Source: Cypionkella sp.
Lineage (GTDB): Bacteria > Pseudomonadota > Alphaproteobacteria > Rhodobacterales > Rhodobacteraceae
Assembly: GCF_028290025.1 (NCBI RefSeq)
Contig: NZ_JAQGKQ010000053.1
Location: 1 to 64,000 of the forward strand
DNA: 64,000 bases
Direction: 5' to 3'
Part shown: piece after piece, positions 48,159 through 57,275 of the stretch
Position numbering within the stretch: position 1 is the first letter of the stretch
How the letters are laid out: every line of letters starts with the position of its first letter
Notes under the pieces: generated by a model
Told to the model about the DNA's origin: nothing
Seen by the model: the letters and a program-made list of their open reading frames with translations, nothing else
The model's database searches: none
Position numbers and translations under genes: made by a program

Positions 48159-48781
48159 AGCTGATCGAGACGATGGCTTGGGATGGCGCGCAGTTGGTGC
48201 GTTTGCCGCTGCATTTGGCGCGGCTTGCGGCTTCGGCGCGGGCTTTGGGCTGGGGGTGTGATCTGACGGCTGTGGAGGCTGCGTTGCGGGCGGCGTTGCC
48301 TGCAAAGCCTGCTCGTATGCGCCTGACACTAGATGTAGTGGGTGTATTGGCGGTTGAGACATATTCTCTCCCAGCTGGGAAGTCGGAATGGCGGGTGGGG
48401 CTTGCCGCCGAACGGCTGGACTCGGGCGACCCTTGGCTGACGGTGAAATCCACAAACCGGGCGGCCTATGATGCGGCGCGGGCCAGCCTGCCGGACGGCT
48501 TGGATGAGGTTATTTTTCTCAATGAGCGCAACGAGGTCTGCGACGGCTCTATCACCACAGTGTTCTTCGATCTGGGGGACGGGCTTTGCACCCCGCCGCT
48601 CAGCTGTGGCCTACTACCGGGAGTGCTGCGCGCCGATATGCTTGCGGCAGGTGCGGTGCGCGAAGCGGCTTTGCGCAGCACGGATTTGGACCGCGTCTCG
48701 CTATGGGTCGGCAATTCACTGCGCGGCATGATCCCAGCTGTTTTTACCGCTGCGGCCGGGATTGAGAAGGTCGGGCCGTGA
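48116..48781 (+). CDS. pabC: Aminodeoxychorismate lyase (class IV aminotransferase)
   Basis: 221 aa if begun at GTG 48116 behind GGGAGGAGGCGTT; ATG 48101 is an alternative. The PLP lysine is in LTVKSTNRAAYD, and EVCDGSITTVFFD lies where class IV enzymes have V-E-G-T-N-F, with Asp in place of Glu as in relatives. It releases pyruvate to form p-aminobenzoate. It overlaps pabB at the 5' end and the convergent methyltransferase gene by 66 bases at the 3' end. Confidence 0.88.
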   Translation: MESALRAGAGAPGLKLIETMAWDGAQLVRLPLHLARLAASARALGWGCDLTAVEAALRAALPAKPARMRLTLDVVGVLAVETYSLPAGKSEWRVGLAAERLDSGDPWLTVKSTNRAAYDAARASLPDGLDEVIFLNERNEVCDGSITTVFFDLGDGLCTPPLSCGLLPGVLRADMLAAGAVREAALRSTDLDRVSLWVGNSLRGMIPAVFTAAAGIEKVGP

Positions 48782-49981
48782 GGTCTCGGTGATATAATCG
48801 CGTGTCAGCGGCACCGCATCCTGTCGGTTCGCAAGCTGCATCTGGAACACGCATTGCCGTCCCCTCAGAAAGGTCATCTCGGAAGCGATCAGATAATACC
48901 GCCACATCCGGCAGAACCGATCATCATAAAGCGCCCGCGCTTTGTCGATATTGGCATCAAAGCGTTGCAGCCAATGCGCCAAGGTCGTGGCGTAGTGCAG
49001 CCGCCAAACCTCCACATCCGTCGGCCACAAACCGGATTTTTCCATTGCTGCCGACATTTCGGAAAGCGCCGGGACATAACCGCCGGGAAAAATGTATTTG
49101 GTGATCCAAGGGCTCGTCGAACTGGGCGGTGCGGCACGGCCGATGGTGTGAATCAGAGCTATGCCATCCGGAGCCAGCAGGTTTTTCACTTGGGTGAAAT
49201 ATTTGCGGTAATGCGGCACGCCGACATGCTCAAACATACCGACGGAAACGATGCGGTCAAACTTGCCGTTGAGATCGCGATAATCTTTTAGTTCAAACGT
49301 GACGCGATCTGACAGGCCGGCCTCGTCGGCACGCGCTACTGAGCGTTTGTATTGCTCTTGCGAAAGCGTCACGCCCAACACCTTCGCGCCGTAATCTTTC
49401 GCCAAAGTCAGCGCCATGCCGCCCCAGCCCGAGCCGATATCCAACACCGTCATGCCGGGTTTCAGGCACAGTTTGGCGGCAATATGCGCCTTCTTTTGCT
49501 GCTGTGCCTGCTCTAGCGTGTCGTGGGGATGGATGAAATAAGCGCAGGAATACTGCCGGTCTGCATCCAGAAACATGTCATAAAGCGCACCGGAAAGATC
49601 GTAGTGATGCTCCACATTCTCAGCCGATCGCTTGGCGGTGTTGAATTGCGCAGCTCTGCGCGCCATCACCCGGAACGCATCCTGCATCCGCCGCCACCAC
49701 ACCATAGTCGCGCCGCTTTTGGTGTTGGCAATCACCAACTCCAGCAAGCCGCGCAGATCATCTTGGTCAATCGTCAAACCGCCATCGACGTAACCCTCAC
49801 CCAAGGCCAGATCCGGGTTGCGCACTATGCGGCCGACAAGCTGAGGATCGGTGACCCGCACCGACACCGAGGGCGCTGTGCCATCACCGTGTCGCTGGGT
49901 CTGGCCATCCGGAAAATATACCATCAACGTGCCATGACGGATCAACTGACTAAGCATTTTATTCAGAATTTTTGTCCACAT
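48716..49981 (-). CDS. Cyclopropane-fatty-acyl-phospholipid synthase family methyltransferase
   Basis: A 421-aa SAM-dependent methyltransferase of the Cfa family. SAM site VLDIGSGWGGMALTLA, then the bicarbonate/active-site region HYDLSGALYDMFLD...YSCAYFIHP and SVGMFEHVG. The lipid-binding N-terminal domain (about 1-100) is complete. It may cyclopropanate or methylate membrane unsaturated fatty acids. It is divergent from aspS. The 3' end overlaps pabC tail to tail. Confidence 0.9.
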   Translation of the reverse strand: MWTKILNKMLSQLIRHGTLMVYFPDGQTQRHGDGTAPSVSVRVTDPQLVGRIVRNPDLALGEGYVDGGLTIDQDDLRGLLELVIANTKSGATMVWWRRMQDAFRVMARRAAQFNTAKRSAENVEHHYDLSGALYDMFLDADRQYSCAYFIHPHDTLEQAQQQKKAHIAAKLCLKPGMTVLDIGSGWGGMALTLAKDYGAKVLGVTLSQEQYKRSVARADEAGLSDRVTFELKDYRDLNGKFDRIVSVGMFEHVGVPHYRKYFTQVKNLLAPDGIALIHTIGRAAPPSSTSPWITKYIFPGGYVPALSEMSAAMEKSGLWPTDVEVWRLHYATTLAHWLQRFDANIDKARALYDDRFCRMWRYYLIASEMTFLRGRQCVFQMQLANRQDAVPLTRDYITETSRPDLLNPGRSGKNSWDHAAQ

Positions 49982-50217
49982 GATTATACCTTTTGGCGGT
50001 TCAAGCAGCGGCGTTTACGCCACAGATTAATACCACACCGAGATGCAAACCAGCGGCGTGGCGTTGCTTGGGCAATAATTCACTATGCACTCAAATGAGT
50101 ATGTGCTCAACGAATGAGGCTCAATCCGGTTCCACTGGTGCCGCAGCCCTTGACTTCAATGCGTCCAAGGGGTGTATCGGGCCGGAACCGTTTTCTATGC
50201 CCGAAGGGGAAGTCTCT

Positions 50218-52206
50218 ATGCACGCCTATCGCAGCCACACTTGCGCCTGTCTGAACAAATCCCATGTCGGCAACGAGGTCCGTTTGTCGGGCTGGGTGCA
50301 TCGGGTGCGCGACCATGGTGGGGTGTTGTTCATCGACTTGCGCGACCATTATGGCATCACGCAGGTGATCGCGGACAGTGACTCACCCGCGTTTGCCGAG
50401 ATCAATAAAGTACGTGCCGAATGGGTGGTGCGGATTGATGGCCGGGTGAAGGGGCGCGATGCGTCTTTGGTGAACCCGAAACTGCCAACCGGTGAGATTG
50501 AGGTTTATGCAACTTCGTTGACCGTGCTGGGCGAGGCCGCCGAACTGCCGATGCCGGTGTTTGGTGATGTCGATTACCCAGAAGAAACCCGGTTGACCTA
50601 TCGGTTCTTGGATTTGCGGCGCGAGAAGCTCCACCGCAACATGATGCTGCGCTCGAACGTGGTGCGCTCTATGCGCAATCGGATGTGGGATCAGGGCTTT
50701 ACCGAGTTTCAGACGCCGATCATTACAGCATCTTCGCCTGAAGGTGCTCGGGATTTCTTGGTGCCGTCGCGTCTGCACCCGGGCAAGTTCTACGCTTTGC
50801 CGCAAGCGCCACAGCAGTTCAAACAGTTGATCATGGTGGCGGGGTTTGACCGTTATTTCCAGATTGCACCCTGCTTCCGTGATGAAGACCCCCGGGCAGA
50901 CCGCTCGCCCACCGACTTCTATCAGCTTGATATTGAGATGTCTTTTGTCGAGCAGGAAGACGTATTTGCGGCGGTGCAGCCGGTCGTGCAGGGCATCTTT
51001 GAGGAATTTGCGCCGGGCAAGAAGACCTATTCCGACTGGACCAAGATCGCCTATCGGGACAGTCTGAAATGGTATGGCAGTGATAAGCCCGATTTGCGCA
51101 ACCCGATCAAGATGCAGGACGTTTCCGAGCATTTCGCAGGCTCGGGCTTTGCGATTTTCGCAAAACTTCTGGAGGTTGCGGGCAACGAAGTGCGGGCTAT
51201 TCCTGCGCCGAAAGGGCCGTCTGGCGAGCCTGTGGGGCGCAAATTCTGCGACCGGATGAACGCGTTCGCGCAGAAAGAGGGCCTGCCGGGGATGGGGTAT
51301 ATCTTCTGGCGGAAGCGTGATGATGCTGCTGCGAAAGATAAGACACGCGAAGCAATTTCTGATCTTATGAATGCCGCCATCAAAGGTCTCTCAACTGATG
51401 GCATCCTTGAAAAGCATGCCCCCCTCTCGACGGAAGAACTTGAGGGCGTAATGGAAAGTATCGTGCAAGCAGTCGCGCACAATGACCTTGAAAAAGCAAA
51501 GTTTTTGCAGAATGCTTATTTCGGCGATTTTGAGGCCGCTGGCCCACTGGCAAAAAACATCGGACCAGAGCGAACTGAGGCTATTCGCAAGCAGCTAGGG
51601 CTGGGTGAAGGCGACGCGGCGTTCTTCCTTGGTGGCAAGCCGGAAACCTTTGAGGCGATCTCGGGGCGGGCTCGCAATGAGATTGGGCGGGAACTCGGGC
51701 TGACCGAGAAGGATTGCTTCAAATTTGCCTGGATCGTCGATTTCCCGATGTATGAGAAGACCGACGAGGGCAAGATTGATTTCTCCCACAACCCGTTCTC
51801 GATGCCGCAGGGCGGGATGGAGGCGTTGCAGGGCGATCCGTTGCAAGTTTACGCCTACCAATATGACCTCGCGTGCAACGGCTACGAGTTGATTTCGGGC
51901 GGCATTCGCAACCACAAACCCGAAATTATGTTCAAGGCGTTTGAACTGGCGGGTTATCCGAACTCGGAAGTTGAGAAGCGTTTTGGCGGCATGGTGAAGG
52001 CGTTCAAATACGGAGCACCTCCGCATGGTGGTTGTGCAGCGGGGATCGACCGGATTGTGATGCTGTTGGCGGACGAGCCGAACATTCGCGAAGTGATCAT
52101 GTTCCCGATGAACCAGCGCGCCGAAGATATGCTGATGGGCGCACCTTCCGAGCCGATGAACGCGCAGTTGCGGGAACTCGGGCTGCGGGTGGTTCCGAAG
52201 GAATAG
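50218..52206 (+). CDS. aspS: Aspartyl-tRNA synthetase with atypical insertion
   Basis: 662 aa from ATG 50218 (AAGGGGAAGTCTCT upstream), versus roughly 590 in relatives. The tRNA anticodon OB-fold ([21 protein letters not shown]), class II motifs 2 ([19 protein letters not shown]) and 3 ([21 protein letters not shown]) are intact. In the GAD domain the sequence YIFWRKRDD is followed by about 70 extra residues ([20 protein letters not shown] through [11 protein letters not shown]) before [18 protein letters not shown] resumes. The insertion DNA (about 51318-51535) is AT-richer than the flanks and in frame. It charges tRNA-Asp. The insertion's role is unknown. Confidence 0.96.
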   Translation: MHAYRSHTCACLNKSHVGNEVRLSGWVHRVRDHGGVLFIDLRDHYGITQVIADSDSPAFAEINKVRAEWVVRIDGRVKGRDASLVNPKLPTGEIEVYATSLTVLGEAAELPMPVFGDVDYPEETRLTYRFLDLRREKLHRNMMLRSNVVRSMRNRMWDQGFTEFQTPIITASSPEGARDFLVPSRLHPGKFYALPQAPQQFKQLIMVAGFDRYFQIAPCFRDEDPRADRSPTDFYQLDIEMSFVEQEDVFAAVQPVVQGIFEEFAPGKKTYSDWTKIAYRDSLKWYGSDKPDLRNPIKMQDVSEHFAGSGFAIFAKLLEVAGNEVRAIPAPKGPSGEPVGRKFCDRMNAFAQKEGLPGMGYIFWRKRDDAAAKDKTREAISDLMNAAIKGLSTDGILEKHAPLSTEELEGVMESIVQAVAHNDLEKAKFLQNAYFGDFEAAGPLAKNIGPERTEAIRKQLGLGEGDAAFFLGGKPETFEAISGRARNEIGRELGLTEKDCFKFAWIVDFPMYEKTDEGKIDFSHNPFSMPQGGMEALQGDPLQVYAYQYDLACNGYELISGGIRNHKPEIMFKAFELAGYPNSEVEKRFGGMVKAFKYGAPPHGGCAAGIDRIVMLLADEPNIREVIMFPMNQRAEDMLMGAPSEPMNAQLRELGLRVVPKE

Positions 52207-52258
52207 GCAAAGCGGGTCGAGGCGAGCGCAAGCGGGCGGGTTCGTGCGCTGAGCAGTG

Positions 52259-52987
52259 CTAGACCCCGCCTTTACCCGAAAAGACGGCGGTCTGGTCAAC
52301 CGTCGTCAGCCGCGCGTTGAGCAATAGGCGCAGACTTTCCAGATCTGGCTGATTCGCCGCGTCAGCGAGGTCAACATCATGCGCGTGATGTGCGAGGCCC
52401 ACCAAGAACCCGGTAAGATAGCGCCGACCTGCCGCATCAGGATCGCGGGATAGGGCGGCTGCTGCGCGGATCAGATCATCTTGCAACGCCAGCGGATCGG
52501 GATTGATCGCCGTGTCTTCCACTTCGGACGCTGCCTGCTGTAGCGGCGCGAGGCCGGGCAGATGCGCGCGCAGGGTGGCGCAAAACCTAGCGAAGCTTTC
52601 CACGGGTTTATCCATAAAATCCTCTGCTCCGGCCGCCAATGCCGAGGTGCGACCAGCCGGATTGCCAGAGGTGCCAAGCACAACATGAGGGCGTTGTTGG
52701 GAAAGGGCGAGTTCAGCGATCAATGCTTCGCCGCGGCCATCCGGCAAGCCCAAATCAACGATCACCACATCGGGGCGGTAGACCCTTAAATGAGCGCGGG
52801 CAGCAGCTAAGGTTTCAGCGCGACGCAACCGCGCGCCAGCCCGCTGGCTGATCAAACGCAACGCTTCACAAGCATAGCGGCTGTCTTCGACAACCAAAAT
52901 TGTTACACCCTGCAGCGGCAGGTCGCCTAGGTTGGCGAGCGGAAAGCCAGACGGTAACGGCGTGTCAGAATTCAAAAGGATGGGCAT
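52259..52987 (-). CDS. Response regulator, REC domain with unknown C-terminal part
   Basis: 242 aa from ATG 52985-52987 (GCAGGTC upstream); ATG 12 codons earlier is possible. The receiver domain spans about 28-145: TILVVEDSRY (acidic pocket), phospho-Asp in VVIVDLGLPDG, and Lys in EDFMDKPVESF. The C-terminal 90 residues are helical without a DNA-binding or enzymatic signature (LTGFLVGLAHHAHDVDLADA). It may act through protein interaction or with an unlinked kinase. It is convergent with aspS. Confidence 0.85.
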   Translation of the reverse strand: MPILLNSDTPLPSGFPLANLGDLPLQGVTILVVEDSRYACEALRLISQRAGARLRRAETLAAARAHLRVYRPDVVIVDLGLPDGRGEALIAELALSQQRPHVVLGTSGNPAGRTSALAAGAEDFMDKPVESFARFCATLRAHLPGLAPLQQAASEVEDTAINPDPLALQDDLIRAAAALSRDPDAAGRRYLTGFLVGLAHHAHDVDLADAANQPDLESLRLLLNARLTTVDQTAVFSGKGGV

Positions 52988-53127
52988 GGCAGACCTGCGG
53001 ACAAGTGGCATCGGCATAGTCATCCATGGATTCGGTTGATAAATCGTAAAGGCAAACCCTTTTTCGCAACTTCATACCTGCGGCAGCGCGGCCTATTGCT
53101 CGAAGGCGCGGCTGCGGCCATAAGGCA

Positions 53128-53141
53128 TCGAAAGCTTTCGA
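53128..53141. promoter_or_regulatory. Perfect 14-bp palindrome TCGAAAGCTTTCGA upstream of mce
   Basis: It lies just before the mce ribosome site (AGGAGCG) and could be an operator in the leader. The unit also includes a HindIII-type AAGCTT core, so chance is not excluded. Confidence 0.45.
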
Positions 53142-53153
53142 GGAGCGTGTGCA

Positions 53154-53558
53154 ATGATTGGCCGTCTAAATCATGTGGCGATAGCGGTGCCGGATTTGAT
53201 GGCTGCGGCGGATCAGTATCGCAACACCTTTGGGGCCAACGTCGGCGCGCCACAGGATGAGCCTGATCATGGCGTCACAGTGGTCTTCATAGAGCTGCCA
53301 AATACCAAAATCGAACTGCTGGCTCCGCTAGGTGTGGCCAGCCCGATCCGGGGGTTTCTTGAGAAAAACCCGGCAGGTGGTATCCATCACATTTGCTATG
53401 AGGTGGATGATATTCTGGTGGCGCGTGACCATCTGCAAGCCTCAGGCGCGCGGGTGCTGGGGTCGGGTGAGCCGAAAATCGGTGCGCACGGCAAGCCGGT
53501 GCTGTTCTTGCACCCGAAGGATTTTAACGGCTGTTTGGTGGAATTGGAGCAAACATGA
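53154..53558 (+). CDS. mce: Methylmalonyl-CoA epimerase
   Basis: A 134-aa VOC-fold enzyme that epimerises methylmalonyl-CoA in propionate metabolism. RLNHVAIAVPDLMAA and GGIHHICYEVDDI carry His ligands, with FLHPKDFNGCLVELEQ at the end giving the Glu. Normal length. The stop overlaps the DUF1467 start (ATGA), a pairing found widely in alphaproteobacteria. Confidence 0.95.
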   Translation: MIGRLNHVAIAVPDLMAAADQYRNTFGANVGAPQDEPDHGVTVVFIELPNTKIELLAPLGVASPIRGFLEKNPAGGIHHICYEVDDILVARDHLQASGARVLGSGEPKIGAHGKPVLFLHPKDFNGCLVELEQT

Positions 53559-53830
53559 CGATCACTGCCGCACTGGTGCTATTTTCGGTCACGTGGTTCA
53601 TGGTGTTTTTCTGCGTGCTGCCGATGCGCTTCAAAAGCCAGGCCCAAGCCGGTGAGGTAGAGCCCGGCACACCACGCTCTGCGCCGATGGATGCGATGAT
53701 CAAACCGAAGGCGAAATTGACCACGGTGATCACAGCGGTGATCTTTGTGGCGCTGTATCTTGTGATCACCTCGGGACGTCTCGGCATTGCCGATCTCGAC
53801 GTATTTGGCTTGTGGGCTAACCGCTATTAA
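53555..53830 (+). CDS. DUF1467 family membrane protein
   Basis: A 91-aa protein with two membrane helices (about 3-22 and 60-80) separated by a loop rich in Pro and Lys. Its motif WFMVFFCVLPMRFKSQAQAG and NRY end fit DUF1467. It overlaps mce. Function unknown; the pairing with mce is conserved in alphaproteobacteria. Confidence 0.88.
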   Translation: MTITAALVLFSVTWFMVFFCVLPMRFKSQAQAGEVEPGTPRSAPMDAMIKPKAKLTTVITAVIFVALYLVITSGRLGIADLDVFGLWANRY

Positions 53831-53852
53831 GTTCGGGTGGTCACCAAGGCTT

Positions 53853-54548
53853 TTACGATTTCTTACGGTTCAAACGGTGGAACATATGGGTGAAAGTGGC
53901 GACGCCCAACACCGGGACCGCGAGGTTTATCAGCGGGATGGATAGGGGTGCGGCCATCAGGATTCCTGCCGCCCAAATTCGAAGGCTGTAGATCTTGCGC
54001 ATGGCTTTCGCGGCGTCACGGCCAATACGACGGGTGGCGACAAGGATAAAATACTCGCGCCCGAGCAGGTAGCCGTTCATGCCCCAAAACAGCAACGGGC
54101 TGAATGGGCCGACAAACGGATATAGCAGCAGCGCCCCGATGTTCAGCGCCAGCAGCAGTCCGACGAAATTGACCGTATCAATCAGCGTATCGAGCAATTT
54201 CGCGCGCGTCACTGCGGCCAAGCTTGGATAATGACGATCCTCGACAGCTTGGGCGACGTCCTCAAGGAATAGCCCGATAAACGCCGATGCCACCGGAATC
54301 ATCAAAAACACCGACAGCACGATCATCAGCAGAAACGAGCCCCAACTGAGCAGGGTGTCGAGGCCGCCAACCGGCCCTACGAAGGGGATATTGATTGTGC
54401 CGGGGGTGAATGCCTCAATCGCCCACAGCAGCGCGGCATAGGCTCCCGTCAACAGGGCGGCGGCAAGAACGATGCCAAGCAACATGATGCGCAAAAAGCG
54501 GCTGTCGCCAAGTTGGCTGATGGCTTTGGCGAAATCGCTGAAGATCAT
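53853..54548 (-). CDS. EI24/CysZ-like membrane protein
   Basis: 231 aa from ATG 54546-54548 (MIFSDFAKAISQLG); a longer frame upstream overlaps the nitroreductase and lacks homology. Four to five membrane helices: residues 20-45, 65-90, 130-160 and 190-220. The family covers CysZ sulphate permease relatives and EI24 proteins, and this alphaproteobacterial branch has no proven substrate. Only a weak ribosome site is seen. Confidence 0.8.
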   Translation of the reverse strand: MIFSDFAKAISQLGDSRFLRIMLLGIVLAAALLTGAYAALLWAIEAFTPGTINIPFVGPVGGLDTLLSWGSFLLMIVLSVFLMIPVASAFIGLFLEDVAQAVEDRHYPSLAAVTRAKLLDTLIDTVNFVGLLLALNIGALLLYPFVGPFSPLLFWGMNGYLLGREYFILVATRRIGRDAAKAMRKIYSLRIWAAGILMAAPLSIPLINLAVPVLGVATFTHMFHRLNRKKS

Positions 54549-54564
54549 TTGGCGGCGCTCGGAG

Positions 54565-55128
54565 TTAGGCCCATGTGATGAGCTTGGAAAGGTCAGGTCG
54601 GGGGCGATCGGGGGCGGGGGTGACGACCGTGCCGATGTGGATGATGCCTGCGACGGTTTCGGGCTCGGTGCAATCGAAGGCTTTTGCGGCAAATTGAGCA
54701 TCATGGGCAGGCCAACCGGAAAGCCAGTTCGCTCCCCAACCTTTTGCGAGGGCTGCATTGAGCACGCCAAAGCATAAAGCGCCAGCCGACAGGATTTGCT
54801 CGGCGAGCGGGATCTTGTCGCTGGCTTTTGGCGATGAGATCACGACCACGGCAAGTTGACCCATGTCATACTGGCCGCGGCCTTTGGCGATCTTCTCAGC
54901 ATCCGCACCGATCTGTGTGGCATGGGTCTCGGCGAGATCGGCGAGGCGGGCCATCGCAGGCTTATCCAGCACGATCAGCCGCCATGGTTCCAATTTGCCG
55001 TGATCCGGCACACGGGTCGCGGCGGTAAGAATTTCGAGCAGTTCGTCGCGGTCGGGGACTGGGCCTTTGAACAGCTTGGCGGGCTGGGATTGCCGGGTTT
55101 GCAGAAAAGCGAAAGCATCTTGAGTCAT
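54565..55128 (-). CDS. Nitroreductase family protein
   Basis: 187 aa from ATG 55126-55128, behind AAAGGAGCCTTTC. The FMN-binding nitroreductase fold is seen: LQTRQSQPAKLFKGP (first residues), PDHGKLEPWRLIVL and the C-terminal GWGANWLSGWPAHD and TVAGIIHIGT. It reduces nitro compounds or quinones with NAD(P)H. It lies 16 bases from the start of the CysZ-like gene, suggesting cotranscription. Confidence 0.9.
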   Translation of the reverse strand: MTQDAFAFLQTRQSQPAKLFKGPVPDRDELLEILTAATRVPDHGKLEPWRLIVLDKPAMARLADLAETHATQIGADAEKIAKGRGQYDMGQLAVVVISSPKASDKIPLAEQILSAGALCFGVLNAALAKGWGANWLSGWPAHDAQFAAKAFDCTEPETVAGIIHIGTVVTPAPDRPRPDLSKLITWA

Positions 55129-55217
55129 GAAAGGCTCCTTTGTGCCAGAGGTGGCGCTACGGGCGGGCGGCGTCAAGTGGGCTTGCTGCGGCACCGCGGT
55201 TTCGGCAGGGTATGGCG

Positions 55218-55487
55218 ATGCAAAAGGGTGAATGGGCGGAATGGGCGGTGCCGGGGGCAGAGTTTGTCTGCAAAGTCGTGCCACGCGCCAAGCGGGCCGC
55301 GATTGTGCGCGAGGCCCGCTTGGGAAATAGTTGGGTGATCAAGATCAGCGTTACGTCCGCGCCGGAGGATGGCCGCGCGACAGCGGCGGTGGCTATGGCG
55401 CTGGCTCAGGCGTTGGGGGTGGCGAAGACCCGGTTGACGTTGGTGCGTGGCGCTATTTCGCGCGAAAAGGTGTTTCGGTTGGACTAG
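55218..55487 (+). CDS. DUF167 family protein
   Basis: 89 aa from ATG 55218 (AGGG seven bases upstream) or ATG two codons earlier. The YggU/DUF167 signature VVPRAKRAAIVREA, then IKISVTSAPEDGRATAAVAMALA and LTLVRGAISREK is plain. Function unknown. It is divergent from the nitroreductase gene and ends overlapping the convergent small gene at CTAG (55484-55487). Confidence 0.82.
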   Translation: MQKGEWAEWAVPGAEFVCKVVPRAKRAAIVREARLGNSWVIKISVTSAPEDGRATAAVAMALAQALGVAKTRLTLVRGAISREKVFRLD

Positions 55488-55726
55488 GCTTTCCGCTCGA
55501 TCCGATAGCTGCCTTCGGGCAAATCAAGGGCGGCGGCAAGATCGCGCAGTTGGGCGATCGAGAGGGTGATCGTGACTGGCTCGTCGGTGATATGGTCGAT
55601 CTGGCGCAGCACGACGCATTCGGCGAAGGCTTCGATCGTCACATCTTCTTGCAAGGGGGTGTCGGGCTCGCCTTCATCGACCAGAGTGATCACTGTGGCG
55701 TCGAATTCATGCTCGATGGTGAACAT
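55484..55726 (-). CDS. Conserved small hypothetical protein, 80 aa
   Basis: 80 aa from ATG 55724-55726 behind AAAGGACGCATCCAA, ending at TAG 55484-55486. Acidic, beta-rich (MFTIEHEFDATVITLVDEGE) followed by helical SIAQLRDLAAALDLPEGSYR. Commonly found in Rhodobacteraceae as far as I can tell; no function known. It is convergent with the DUF167 gene with four bases shared. Confidence 0.75.
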   Translation of the reverse strand: MFTIEHEFDATVITLVDEGEPDTPLQEDVTIEAFAECVVLRQIDHITDEPVTITLSIAQLRDLAAALDLPEGSYRIERKA

Positions 55727-55865
55727 TTGGATGCGTCCTTTGCCGGATCTGCTGCGGCTAGATGAAACCGCATCGAAGGCAAGTTCAAGCGAAAGTGCAT
55801 GCAGAGGGGGGCTGTTGAAGCGGCGCAGGTTTGATATGGCAGCACAAGCGGGCGGTGAAGGCAGG

Positions 55866-56618
55866 ATGATGATGCGGCAGGGGCTTTGGGTGTTGGCAGC
55901 GGTGGTTCTGGCGGGCTGCGTGCAGCCGGTGGCATATCCTGCGCCGCCCCAGGCGCGGGGGGCAGTCACTGAGGTGACTGTGCTGACCCAGCCGCAGGCG
56001 GTGGGTGCGCTACTTGGGCCGCGTGGGGCGGCGCTGAACTTCCTGACTGTGGTAGGCCAAGTGGAACCGGTGGCTGAGGCATATTGTCGGGCGCATCGTG
56101 TGGCGCAGCGCTGTGATTTCCAGATCGTGATTGATGACCGTCCCGGCCAATCCGCCAATGCATTTCAAACCGTGGATCGGGCGGGGCGGCCAGTGATTGC
56201 ATTCTCGTTGGCTTTGATCGCGGATGCCCGCAATGCGGATGAGATCGCGTTCGTACTGGGACATGAAGCGGCGCATCACATTCTGGGCCACATTCCCAAG
56301 CAAGAGCAGTCGGCGCTGTCGGGGGCGATGATGGCGGGGATATTGGCTGCGGCTGCAGGGGCGGGGCAGTCGGAGGTTGAGCAGGCACAAAAGGTCGGGG
56401 CGGGTTTGGCGACGCGGCGGTTCTCGAAGGACTACGAATTGCAGGCTGACGCCATCGGGGCTGAGATCACCTTTCATGCCGGGTTCGATCCGATGCGCGG
56501 TACGGGATTTTTTGATCGGCTGCCCGATCCCGGCGATGACTTTCTGGGCACCCATCCGGGCAATAGCGAGCGCAAAGCTGTGGTGGCGGCAGTGGTGGCA
56601 GGTCTGCGCGGCATCTGA
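55866..56618 (+). CDS. M48-family metalloprotease lipoprotein
   Basis: 250 aa from the first of three consecutive ATGs at 55866 (GAAGGCAGG upstream). A lipoprotein signal ends VVLAGCVQP. The M48 zinc site HEAAHHILGH is intact, with third ligand Glu in DYELQADAIGAE. It probably trims or degrades envelope proteins at the inner face of the outer membrane; exact substrates unknown. The start is divergent from the small reverse gene. Confidence 0.9.
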   Translation: MMMRQGLWVLAAVVLAGCVQPVAYPAPPQARGAVTEVTVLTQPQAVGALLGPRGAALNFLTVVGQVEPVAEAYCRAHRVAQRCDFQIVIDDRPGQSANAFQTVDRAGRPVIAFSLALIADARNADEIAFVLGHEAAHHILGHIPKQEQSALSGAMMAGILAAAAGAGQSEVEQAQKVGAGLATRRFSKDYELQADAIGAEITFHAGFDPMRGTGFFDRLPDPGDDFLGTHPGNSERKAVVAAVVAGLRGI

Positions 56619-56619
56619 C

Positions 56620-56635
56620 GCGCCACGTGTGGCGC
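56620..56635 (+). terminator. Short hairpin after the M48 gene
   Basis: GCGCCA-CGTG-TGGCGC lies one base past the stop codon; the following CTGATTGTATATG has no clear T-run, so termination strength is doubtful. Confidence 0.4.
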
Positions 56636-56725
56636 CTGATTGTATATGTTATTTATCATAAGCTTATAAGGTATTGGTCAGGTTTGGTTAACCATGATGC
56701 CGAGGTTCTAGTGGGGCCGTTGGAT

Positions 56726-56800
56726 GCCTCCGGCGGGAGCATTTGCCCAGTTTAGAATTGCAGGTGTGTTTCACAATGGCTTAATATCCCCGCCGGAGGC
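56726..56800. repeat. Inverted pair of GCCTCCGGCGGG repeats
   Basis: GCCTCCGGCGGG (56726-56737) and its perfect complement CCCGCCGGAGGC (56789-56800) face each other across 51 bases. The arms continue as AGCATTT and GGATATT, the form seen repeatedly between genes in Rhodobacterales. This looks like a REP-like pair. Confidence 0.6.
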
Positions 56801-56833
56801 TTCTGGCTTGGGCAAAGGACTCGGGCGCTAGCA

Positions 56834-57193
56834 ATGTTGCAAATACTGGATGTGCTGCGTGACCGGGGCTCGCGTTATGCGGTGTCAGGTGGTGTGGTGC
56901 AAGGACGTGAGGGGGTGGGCACGTTTCTTGCCGAGTTGAAGCGCGCCAAGAAGTTTGCCAAGGCGACGCATAACACTTGGGCTTGCGTGTTGTCGGAGGA
57001 GGGCGCGCTAAAAGGCGATGATGGTGAGGCCGGCGCGGGTGCAGTTATCCTGAAAATGTTGGAGCGCGCCGAGTTGCGCAATCACCTCGTCGTTGTGACG
57101 CGCTGGTACGGCGGCGTGCATCTGGGTGGCGACCGTTTTGCGCATGTGGTGACCTCGGTGCGGGCCTATCTTGAGGCGCTGGAGAAGGCGTGA
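56834..57193 (+). CDS. YigZ/IMPACT-type (UPF0029) protein
   Basis: 119 aa carrying the IMPACT N-terminal fold: SRYAVSGGVVQGREGVGTF, NTWACVL and the AGAVILKMLERAELRNHLVVVTRWYGGVHLGGDRF signature. Shorter than E. coli YigZ (which has a second domain). Members link to translation stress or ribosome protection in eukaryotes; the bacterial role is unclear. The start codon was taken from the first ATG near homology. Confidence 0.85.
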   Translation: MLQILDVLRDRGSRYAVSGGVVQGREGVGTFLAELKRAKKFAKATHNTWACVLSEEGALKGDDGEAGAGAVILKMLERAELRNHLVVVTRWYGGVHLGGDRFAHVVTSVRAYLEALEKA

Positions 57194-57275
57194 GGCTTGG
57201 CCAAGCCCAGATCTGATAGGCGGCTTGCCAAGATCGGTGGTTTGCCGTTGGATGGTCGGCTTATGTGGGGGAGCC

